Below, piece after piece: positions 8,222 to 14,930 of a stretch of DNA of 39,640 nucleotides (the stretch's first letter is position 1; each line of letters opens with the position of its first letter). Source of the stretch: Prolixibacteraceae bacterium (GTDB lineage: Bacteria > Bacteroidota > Bacteroidia > Bacteroidales > Prolixibacteraceae); assembly GCA_027858715.1 (NCBI GenBank), contig JAQICD010000161.1, positions 1 to 39,640 on the forward strand. The letters are read 5' to 3'. The notes below the pieces were generated by a model. It searched no databases. It had not been told where the DNA came from and saw only the letters and a program-made list of their open reading frames with translations. The position numbers were made by a program, and so were the translations under genes.

Positions 8222-10000
8222 GTGAGATACAATATAAACAATTCTCTGAGGCGTTTTAATATCTGGCGGGTACGAAATATTCCCGAACATACATTTATTC
8301 TTATTATAAGTGCCATGGTTGGAGCAGTTAGCGGACTTGCAGCTGTTTTACTCAAAAATCTAATTCATTTTTCTATTAATTTGCTAAATCATAATTTTCT
8401 GGGGAGAGGAACTTATTTGTATCTTTTTTTCCCGATTATCGGCATTACACTAGCTTGGTTATTCGTAAAATATGTAGTCAAAGACAATATTAGTCATGGA
8501 GTTACACGAGTGCTTTATTCTATTTCAAAAAGAAACAGTATAATAAAAAAACACAATACGTGGACTTCGATGCTGGCCAGTACCATTACCATAAGTTTTG
8601 GAGGTTCTGTAGGAGCTGAGGCTCCGGTTGTTCTTACCGGCTCGGCAATTGGCTCGAACCTTGCGCGTATATTTAAGCTTAACTACCGACAAATTACACT
8701 AATGGTTGGTTGCGGTGCGGCAGGTGCCATCGCCGGAATTTTTAAAGCACCACTTACAGGATTGCTTTTTACCCTCGAAGTACTTATGCTTGATTTAACG
8801 ATGGCATCGCTAATACCGTTGATGATATCGGCTGTAACCGCTACTACGGTTGCCTATTTATTTATGGGCGACAGCGTATTATTAACCTTTAAATTAGCGC
8901 AAACCTTTTCTATTGAAAACATTGGATTTTACATTATACTAGGTATTTTCTGTGGTTTAGTATCATTTTATTTTACGCGAGCAACCTTATATATTGAGAA
9001 ATATTTTAAAAAGATAAAAAGGCAGTTGTTAAGAATTTTAATTGGTGGTGGTTTATTAACCCTTTTAATATTTATGTTTCCATCTTTATGGGGAGAAGGA
9101 TACAACCATATAAGCACAATTCTTCACGGCGAAGGAGGTAAAGTTTTTCATAATTCGATTTTTGCTTTTGCACAGCCAGAAACCATACCTTTTATTCTGC
9201 TTTTATTTGCCATTTTGATTTTTAAAGTTGTAGCTATGGCTGCAACAAACGGGGCTGGTGGTGTTGGTGGTATTTTTGCACCTACCTTAGTGGTTGGTAG
9301 TTTTGCCGGTTTTTTCCTGGTACATACTTTAAATATGTTTTCGTCGGTGAATTTACCTGAAAGCAACTTTGCACTGGCCGGAATGTCGGGCGTTATGGCT
9401 GGAGTTATGCATGCACCAATGACCGCCATTTTCCTTATTGCAGAAATAACAGGCGGCTACGACCTAATACTTCCACTAATTTTAGTATCAACTATTTCGT
9501 ACATTACTATAATGATTTTTGAGCCACATTCGATTTATACCAAACGACTGGCCGAAAGAGGCGAACTTCTCACCCATCATAAAGACAAGAATGTTTTGGT
9601 AATGCTTGATACTGAGAAGCTTATTGAAACTGGATTTATTAAACTTAAAGACAATGAGACGCTTCGCGATTTTGTACGTAAAGTGCCACTTTCGAAAAGA
9701 AACATATTTCCGGTACTGGACGAGGAACAAAAACTTGTTGGAGTAGTCCTGATGGAGAATGTGCGGCCAATTATTTTCAACCGTGCACTATACGACAGTA
9801 CTTACATTTCCGATTTAATGATTTCGCCTCCGGCCATTGTTGATATGAATGAAAATATGGATTCTGTAATGAAAAAATTTCAGAAGACCAAGGCCTGGAA
9901 TTTACCAGTGACCGAAAATGGTAAGTATCGGGGTTTCTTATCTAAATCGAAAATATTCAACGAATACCGAGATATTCTTATTCATTTTTCGGATGATTAG
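8222..10000 (+). CDS. CLC-family chloride channel/antiporter with C-terminal CBS pair
   Basis: A 592-residue membrane protein. Residues 20-440 form the CLC transport domain, with Ser91 in the GSGIP-equivalent loop (NISHGV), the gating Glu133 in GGSVGAEAP, the GGIFAP motif at about 349-354, and Tyr439 in EPHSIYTKR, matching the chloride-coordinating Ser107, Glu148 and Tyr445 of E. coli CLC-ec1. The position equivalent to the internal proton glutamate Glu203 is Val187 (LFTLEVL), as in vertebrate CLC channels. Residues ~455-590 carry two CBS motifs (KLVGVVLMENV, KYRGFLSKSK), a regulatory nucleotide-binding module. The frame has a stop at 8192 and no ATG before residue 32, which would remove the first helix region, so the GTG at 8222 is the best start. 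Monocistronic. Confidence 0.9.
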   Translation: MRYNINNSLRRFNIWRVRNIPEHTFILIISAMVGAVSGLAAVLLKNLIHFSINLLNHNFLGRGTYLYLFFPIIGITLAWLFVKYVVKDNISHGVTRVLYSISKRNSIIKKHNTWTSMLASTITISFGGSVGAEAPVVLTGSAIGSNLARIFKLNYRQITLMVGCGAAGAIAGIFKAPLTGLLFTLEVLMLDLTMASLIPLMISAVTATTVAYLFMGDSVLLTFKLAQTFSIENIGFYIILGIFCGLVSFYFTRATLYIEKYFKKIKRQLLRILIGGGLLTLLIFMFPSLWGEGYNHISTILHGEGGKVFHNSIFAFAQPETIPFILLLFAILIFKVVAMAATNGAGGVGGIFAPTLVVGSFAGFFLVHTLNMFSSVNLPESNFALAGMSGVMAGVMHAPMTAIFLIAEITGGYDLILPLILVSTISYITIMIFEPHSIYTKRLAERGELLTHHKDKNVLVMLDTEKLIETGFIKLKDNETLRDFVRKVPLSKRNIFPVLDEEQKLVGVVLMENVRPIIFNRALYDSTYISDLMISPPAIVDMNENMDSVMKKFQKTKAWNLPVTENGKYRGFLSKSKIFNEYRDILIHFSDD

Positions 10001-10061
10001 TCTGGTTTATTTCAAAAAAAAACAGGTGAATAGATGAAACCTATATTTCATTATTGAGCAG

Positions 10062-11396
10062 CTAATTAACAGGAAATGTATTTACATCATCAATTATCGG
10101 TAATGAAGATAAACTTTCGGGGCTATAATAATTGAACAGGTTTTGGTTAGGCCAGTCATTATTTACTTTTCTGATGATACGGTTCATAACACGCTTCACT
10201 TCATGATAGAAACCAGGCCCCTGCCAATTGCTTTTATTGCTTAAAAACACCCAGCTAATACCATCTGACTGACGAACAACCATTGCCACTGTACCGGCAA
10301 AACTTCCTGTTCGTACCCAATTATCAAGGTTGGTGCTTTTCCATCCCAAAGGTCTGTCTCTATTTCTAACCATTTCTTCGATGCTTTCTGCAGATAAACA
10401 ATCGGCAACCACGCTTCCTCCATCTATTAGCGTAACTAATTTTGCCAGTTCGGGTGCCGAAGCAACCCAACCGCCTGCCGAACTAAGCAACTCGATATCG
10501 TTTCCCCCATAAGCTTTGGCTACAAGTGCGGTTTCGCCATTGTGTGCTCGTATTTTCAGCGAACCCTCCTGCTCGTAATACCGAACTTCGTTGGGATATT
10601 TCTCTTCATATAAATTACGAGCAAGATACATGTCGCAAATATCATAGGGTAACAAAATATGATAACGTACATAGTCTTCGTACTTCATACCAGTGACCTC
10701 TTCGATCACTTTGCCCAAAAACATGTAACCCATATTTGAATAACTGTACATTGTTCCGGGAGGAAAATGCAATCGACGGCTAAAAACAAATTTCAGGTAA
10801 GTATCTATTGTAGCTGGAGGATTATCGCCAACTCTGCGCGCAATTACAAGTGGATTAAAGGCAGGATCGCCGTATCGTTGAGTCCATCCGGCAGTGTGCT
10901 CAAGCAAGTGTCTTATTGTTATGTTTTTTATTTTTTCATCCCGTATTTCACCATAAAGAGAGTCGTTGAGAATTGCATTTTCGCCAAAGACCTTATCGTT
11001 AAGACGTAATTTTCCATTCTCAACAAGTTTCATTATGGCAACACCTGTTACAAGTTTCGACACACTTGCAAGCCTGAATAGATTCTGGGGAGATGCAAAC
11101 TCACCTTTTTCATAGTCGGCATAGCCATAAGCACGACTAAATACAAGTTCTTCGTCTTTAACAATAGCAACTGAAGCTCCCATAAGTTCCGATCGCTCCA
11201 TAAAACGCTCTATTTGGCGGTTGATATAAGGCGTATATTCAAAATCACTCAATTCGTTAGTTAGCCTTTGGTTTACCGGCCCGATTAGTTCGTTTGACGG
11301 AGAAATATTGGAACTGCTTGTGCTTATCATGTAAATTGGTAAACAACAAACAATAAAAATCAACACCGAATAAAATTTCCAACCCTTTACTTTCAT
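10062..11396 (-). CDS. class C beta-lactamase-like serine hydrolase, membrane-anchored
   Basis: A 444-residue protein of the beta-lactamase/transpeptidase-like (PF00144) family. It starts with a signal anchor or signal peptide (residues 5-25 hydrophobic). Active-site motifs are SxxK (Ser111-Val-Ser-Lys114), YxN (Tyr219-Ser-Asn221) and a C-terminal RTGSFAG in the position of the HTG/KTG triad. Other typical blocks are IRHLLEHTAGW and FPPGTMYSYSN. Members are peptidases or esterases acting on peptidoglycan or small substrates; most are not antibiotic resistance enzymes. Start: the frame offers TTG at 11402, but ATG at 11396 (MKVKGWKF) is better. It lies 23 bp after pyrD and is likely co-transcribed, with no evident functional link. 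Substrate unknown. Confidence 0.82.
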   Translation of the reverse strand: MKVKGWKFYSVLIFIVCCLPIYMISTSSSNISPSNELIGPVNQRLTNELSDFEYTPYINRQIERFMERSELMGASVAIVKDEELVFSRAYGYADYEKGEFASPQNLFRLASVSKLVTGVAIMKLVENGKLRLNDKVFGENAILNDSLYGEIRDEKIKNITIRHLLEHTAGWTQRYGDPAFNPLVIARRVGDNPPATIDTYLKFVFSRRLHFPPGTMYSYSNMGYMFLGKVIEEVTGMKYEDYVRYHILLPYDICDMYLARNLYEEKYPNEVRYYEQEGSLKIRAHNGETALVAKAYGGNDIELLSSAGGWVASAPELAKLVTLIDGGSVVADCLSAESIEEMVRNRDRPLGWKSTNLDNWVRTGSFAGTVAMVVRQSDGISWVFLSNKSNWQGPGFYHEVKRVMNRIIRKVNNDWPNQNLFNYYSPESLSSLPIIDDVNTFPVN

Positions 11397-11419
11397 ACAC
11401 AAATGTAAATTAACGATGA

Positions 11420-12331
11420 TTACAATTGTAAACTACCAATCAACTGATTGATTGACTTAAAGTTATGCCTTTCGCAATAATTGTTTATTCCATCAACAAT
11501 CTTTGTTGTAACCTGGGGGTCAACAAAATTTGTAGTTCCAATTTGCACTGCAGAAGCACCGGCAATCATAAACTCAATAGCATCTGTTGCTGATGCAATC
11601 CCTCCCATTCCGATTACCGGAATTTGAACAGCCTGTGCAACCTGCCAAACCATACGCAAAGCAATAGGCTTTATAGCCGGACCGGATAAACCACCTGTTA
11701 TAGTCGATAAAACAGGTTTACGAGTTTCGGCATTAACAGCCATCCCCAAAAAGGTATTCACCAGCGAAACAGCATTAGCACCCTGGCTTTCGACTCCTTT
11801 TGCAATTTCTGCAATATTTGTAACATTAGGTGATAACTTTACGATTAAGGTTTTATCGTAAACCTTACGAACCTCCTTAGTCACCTGTTCGGCCATCGGG
11901 CAGCTGGTTCCAAACGCCATTCCCCCTTGCTTTACATTAGGACATGAAATATTTAATTCAATAGCTGCAATGTATTCAAGTTCGTTTACACGCTCAGTTA
12001 GTGCAATATATTCTTCTATTGTTGAACCATTTACATTAACAATTATATTTGTATTGTATTCCTTTACTTTTGGATATATGTGTTCACAAAAGTAATCAAT
12101 ACCTTTATTTTGAAGGCCTACTGCATTAAGCATCCCCGAGGGTGTTTCTGCCATTCGCGGATAGTCATTGCCTTCACGATGATATAGCGTGGTACCTTTT
12201 AGTAAAATTCCGCCCAACGAGTTTACATCAATAAAATCGTCGAATTCATACCCGTTTCCGAAAGTTCCGGAAGCTGTCATTACGGGATTTTTCAATACCA
12301 GGTCGTGAATTTTAACTTCTAAATTTGCCAT
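11420..12331 (-). CDS. pyrD: dihydroorotate dehydrogenase B, catalytic subunit
   Basis: A 303-residue FMN enzyme that oxidises dihydroorotate to orotate in pyrimidine synthesis. Class 1 features are visible: an N-terminal [13 protein letters not shown], the FMN-binding NVNGST, and [10 protein letters not shown] with Cys130, the catalytic base of class 1 enzymes (class 2 uses Ser). Also present are KLSPN, the NTFLGM segment and GMGGI near the C-terminus. There is no N-terminal membrane helix. The paired pyrK upstream makes this type 1B, which passes electrons to NAD. The ATG lies 13 bp inside the end of pyrK, indicating translational coupling. Confidence 0.95.
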   Translation of the reverse strand: MANLEVKIHDLVLKNPVMTASGTFGNGYEFDDFIDVNSLGGILLKGTTLYHREGNDYPRMAETPSGMLNAVGLQNKGIDYFCEHIYPKVKEYNTNIIVNVNGSTIEEYIALTERVNELEYIAAIELNISCPNVKQGGMAFGTSCPMAEQVTKEVRKVYDKTLIVKLSPNVTNIAEIAKGVESQGANAVSLVNTFLGMAVNAETRKPVLSTITGGLSGPAIKPIALRMVWQVAQAVQIPVIGMGGIASATDAIEFMIAGASAVQIGTTNFVDPQVTTKIVDGINNYCERHNFKSINQLIGSLQL

Positions 12332-13095
12332 TCTAAATCATTTATATTAAAAACAGGTCCTTCGGTGCACACACACTTATTTCCTTCGGTTGTTTTGGTT
12401 ACACAGCAAAGGCAAACTCCAAAACCGCATGCCATCATATTCTCAAGCGATACTTCACATTCGGTATTCATACGCTTTGCCATGCGAGCTACAGCCTTCA
12501 TCATAGGCTCGGGACCACAGCAATGAATACGGTTAAATGTTTCCTTACCTGAAAAAACCGCATGATCAACAACGAAGCCTTTAGTTCCAAGTGTACCATC
12601 GTCGGTGGTTATATGAACATAACCAAAATCTTTGAATTCATCCAGAAGGATATGGTCTATTTTAGAACGTGCTCCGAGCAGAATATGCACTTCTGCCCCA
12701 TTTTTAACAGATTCTCGTGCCATATGCATCATAGGTGCAATGCCAACGCCACCGCCCACAAGCAGTATTTTTTCATCTTTAGCAGGTATTTTAAAGCCAT
12801 TTCCAAGGGGAAAAACCACATTGAGTGTTTCTCCTTCTTTAATCAGCGAAAGTTGCTTAGTACCTTCGCCTACTACCTTTACCAGTAGCGAAAATGTATT
12901 TGATGACTCGTTGATATCGTGAATAGACAGTGGTCTGCGTAAATATGTATCAGGCGAATTGTCAACTTTCACGTTCACAAATTGCCCTGGATGCATTTCC
13001 GCCACTTGAGTTGCGGCCTTTAATTCTATAAGAAAATTATCGTGGTTTAACTTTCTGTTTCCGGTAACCAAAAGGTCGCTGACTTCTTTTTTCAT
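12319..13095 (-). CDS. pyrK: dihydroorotate dehydrogenase B, electron-transfer subunit
   Basis: A 258-residue iron-sulfur flavoprotein that moves electrons from PyrD-bound FMN to NAD. The FAD site motif is [10 protein letters not shown] (51-60), the NAD-binding loop is GGGVGIAPM (114-122), and the C-terminal 2Fe-2S ligands follow the PyrK pattern Cys223-x4-Cys228-x2-Cys231-x11-Cys243 (CGFGVCLCC then CTEGPVF). Length agrees with known PyrK proteins (about 255-260). It overlaps pyrD by 13 bp. A candidate -7 element lies at 13125-13132, overlapping nothing but the very edge of the XRE gene spacer. Confidence 0.94.
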   Translation of the reverse strand: MKKEVSDLLVTGNRKLNHDNFLIELKAATQVAEMHPGQFVNVKVDNSPDTYLRRPLSIHDINESSNTFSLLVKVVGEGTKQLSLIKEGETLNVVFPLGNGFKIPAKDEKILLVGGGVGIAPMMHMARESVKNGAEVHILLGARSKIDHILLDEFKDFGYVHITTDDGTLGTKGFVVDHAVFSGKETFNRIHCCGPEPMMKAVARMAKRMNTECEVSLENMMACGFGVCLCCVTKTTEGNKCVCTEGPVFNINDLEWQI

Positions 13096-13124
13096 GCGTA
13101 TTGTTAAGACATTTCAATTCGCAG

Positions 13125-13132
13125 CAAAGATA
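13125..13132 (-). promoter_or_regulatory. candidate -7 element for pyrK-pyrD
   Basis: On the minus strand TATCTTTG, a full TAnnTTTG match 30 bases before the pyrK ATG, inside the 43-bp gap after the XRE gene. A matching -33 would fall inside the XRE coding end and is not obvious. Confidence 0.4.
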
Positions 13133-13138
13133 GTAGAA

Positions 13139-13603
13139 TTATTCGGCCGGACGAAAGTCTTCAAAGGTATGGTCTTCATAAAATATCAACACTTTAACTA
13201 CTTTTTTGGGAGGTTTTGTTTCTTTTTGAGACGGATCCGGTTTAGGATTTTCCGTTGAATTGTCCTTAAATACTGGGTTTATGTGTGTTTCTGGTTGCAT
13301 TTCTGATTGGGATGATTTGTTGGTTGCAGTTGTTGAAAACAAATCGCTTTCGGGGACTGGCTTGGGTTCAATTGAGGCTTTGCCAGTATCTTTTTCTTCG
13401 TGCATCGCACCATTCCCGGTTAATAACCATCGTGAATTAAGGTTGGGATAAGATTCAAGTATCTTCTGTATAAACGAAAAACCAGGATTATTTCTCCCGT
13501 TAAGTACATGAGATACACTTGAACGCTGTACGCCAATATTATCGGCAAATTCAGCTGCGCTAACGCCTTCTTTTTCGATAAATTCTACTATTCGGTCTCT
13601 CAT
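13139..13603 (-). CDS. XRE/Cro-family transcriptional regulator
   Basis: A 154-residue protein. Residues 1-60 form a five-helix Cro/C1-type HTH (VSAAEFADNIGVQRSSVSHVLNGRNNP, with the recognition helix around QRSSVSHVLNG), followed by NLNSRWLLTGNGAMHEE, a signature common in Bacteroidota XRE proteins. The remainder is polar and proline-rich (KPVPESD, NPKPDPSQKETKPPKK), ending in a short strand-like VVKVLIFYEDHTFEDF. Such proteins bind DNA as dimers. The 115 bp upstream hold several related boxes (see 13614-13718), suggesting autoregulation. It lies 43 bp upstream of pyrK, but a role in pyrimidine control is not supported by more than proximity. Confidence 0.85.
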   Translation of the reverse strand: MRDRIVEFIEKEGVSAAEFADNIGVQRSSVSHVLNGRNNPGFSFIQKILESYPNLNSRWLLTGNGAMHEEKDTGKASIEPKPVPESDLFSTTATNKSSQSEMQPETHINPVFKDNSTENPKPDPSQKETKPPKKVVKVLIFYEDHTFEDFRPAE

Positions 13604-13613
13604 AAATTCAAGT

Positions 13614-13718
13614 GTTTACATTGTTGAAGATACAGCACTCTTGCAAAACACAAATGTAACGAAAATAATTTACATTTACACCACATATGTCGACTACAAT
13701 ATAGTCACAATTGTAAAC
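13614..13718. promoter_or_regulatory. cluster of related boxes, putative operator of the XRE gene
   Basis: Four similar half-site-like sequences lie in the first ~115 bp before the XRE ATG. GTTTACATTG is at 13614-13623 (+); GTTACATTTGTGT on the minus strand is at 13660-13648; ATTTACATTTACA is at 13668-13680 (+); and GTTTACAATTGTG on the minus strand is at 13718-13706. The outermost two form a long inverted pair. The second contains TACATTTG (13658-13651), a full match to the -7 element, so a bound repressor there would block the promoter. A short inverted repeat GACTA-5-TAGTC is at 13692-13706. Autorepression is inferred from arrangement and family habit. Confidence 0.45.
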
Positions 13719-14174
13719 AGGCATTTTGTAATAAAAACAGGTTAAACGCTGGTATTGTTGCCATTACAAAATACACTTAAGTCAAACAAATACTTTAGAT
13801 GAAAATATTTAATGATCTGGATATGAAGCTTATAGACATTATCATAACTAATTACAGTAGTAAACAGACGCTATTTGTTACAGATGAATATATTTAGTTA
13901 GACTATTCATTTAGATAAAATGTTGTATAAAGCTGATATACAATGTTATAATGTGTTATTTTATTATTTGTTATTACCTTGCGGCATAGAATTGTGATAA
14001 AAGGTTTTTTAAAGCCATTTGTAATTTAGTGCTGTGATATATTTGTAAATTTAGGCGCAATATCGCTAGTTTACTTTTGTAATCACCCTGGTCTCCTTCC
14101 TCCTATTTACAAATGTTGCTAGTTTTCAAAAGTGAGTCTTATAAAATCAATTCATTGGTTGAAATAAAATGAAA

Positions 14175-14207
14175 AGTTTATTTTCGATAAGTCCACGAAA
14201 ATAAACT
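14175..14207. repeat. perfect 12-bp inverted repeat, 9-nt loop
   Basis: AGTTTATTTTCG at 14175-14186 and its exact complement CGAAAATAAACT at 14196-14207 flank a 9-base loop. Read on the minus strand the second arm is followed by TTTTCATTTTATTT, so it could act as a weak intrinsic terminator for leftward transcripts. Read rightward there is no T-run. The stem is AT-rich. Confidence 0.7.
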
Positions 14208-14352
14208 CCATCCCTATTTTACGAGAATTGAGAATTTGCGTGCAGTCGTCCGAATGAATTAAAATATTAAAATCTCGACGCGTTAAGAAATAACGTTTAA
14301 AAACAATTTTTTAGAATTATTGTTAGATGAATTTACACAGAAGCGAATTGAA

Positions 14353-14928
14353 ATGGATAAAATTGAAATAAGCAATAAAATCAGAAACAGATATAGTCCA
14401 AGAGCATATACTAAGCAAACCTTAACCGAAGAGCAGATATTAAAGCTTTTTGAAGCTGCACGCTGGGCATCATCAGCATTTAACGGTCAACCTTGGCGTT
14501 TTATATACGCCACACGAGAAATGACCGACAGCTGGGATAAATTATTCGACAGTTTAATTGATTTCAATAAACAATGGGTAATAAATGCTCCACTACTGGT
14601 GGCCGGACTTGCGAAAACATTTGATGAGAACAAAAATGCTCCCATTCGGAACGCCGGCTATCAGCTTGGTTTAGCAGTAGGTAATATTGTAATCCAGGCT
14701 GGAGAAATGGGTTTGCATATGCGGCAAATGACTGGCTTTAATGCCGACAAATTGCGCGAAAACTTTTCTATACACGGGAATATTGAGCCTGTTGTAATGT
14801 TTGCTGTTGGCTACGAAGGAAATCAGGATGGCTTTGATGAGCGAACTAAAGTTCCAACTGGTGATAAGCGTATTCGCAAACCTCTTAGCGAAATTATTTA
14901 CAATGGCGACTGGCAAAAAATTCTATAA
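14353..14928 (+). CDS. nitroreductase-family FMN oxidoreductase
   Basis: A 191-residue protein. The FMN phosphate-binding start (NRYSPRAYTKQTLTEEQI) and the RWASSAFNGQPWRFIYA block are typical of the nitroreductase superfamily. The C-terminal GYEGNQD and DKRIRKPLSEII also fit. Members reduce nitro compounds, quinones or flavins with NAD(P)H, and some act as dehalogenases or flavin destructases; substrate cannot be told from sequence. The frame extends to a TTG at 14320, but ATG at 14353 (MDKIEISNKIRN) starts at the usual distance before the RYSPRAY motif and has a purine-rich AGAAG just upstream. It ends 2 bp from the stop of the convergent large gene. Confidence 0.85.
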   Translation: MDKIEISNKIRNRYSPRAYTKQTLTEEQILKLFEAARWASSAFNGQPWRFIYATREMTDSWDKLFDSLIDFNKQWVINAPLLVAGLAKTFDENKNAPIRNAGYQLGLAVGNIVIQAGEMGLHMRQMTGFNADKLRENFSIHGNIEPVVMFAVGYEGNQDGFDERTKVPTGDKRIRKPLSEIIYNGDWQKIL

Positions 14929-14930
14929 GT

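Larger units (their letters stand above)
13604..14352. other. long non-coding region between XRE gene and nitroreductase
   Basis: About 750 bp with no convincing gene on either strand. Its XRE-proximal end holds the box cluster described separately. Two full TAnnTTTG matches point rightward, TATATTTG at 14038-14045 and TACTTTTG at 14072-14079, about 275-310 bp before the nitroreductase, so either that gene has a long leader or a small RNA starts here. A perfect 12-bp inverted repeat lies at 14175-14207. I see no tRNA, riboswitch or IS end. Confidence 0.6.

Noticed and set aside
10034-10051. Inverted repeat ATGAAA-6-TTTCAT between the CLC and serine hydrolase genes
   Set aside because: A six-base AT-rich stem without a T-run; expected by chance.
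10062-11396. Antibiotic-resistance beta-lactamase
   Set aside because: It is a PF00144-type serine hydrolase with RTG in place of KTG and a signal anchor; most such proteins are not resistance enzymes and nothing nearby suggests resistance.
13799-13897. 32-codon open frame on the + strand (starts MKIFNDLDMKL) in the long spacer
   Set aside because: Short, no purine-rich leader, no recognisable family, AT-rich composition; more likely chance.
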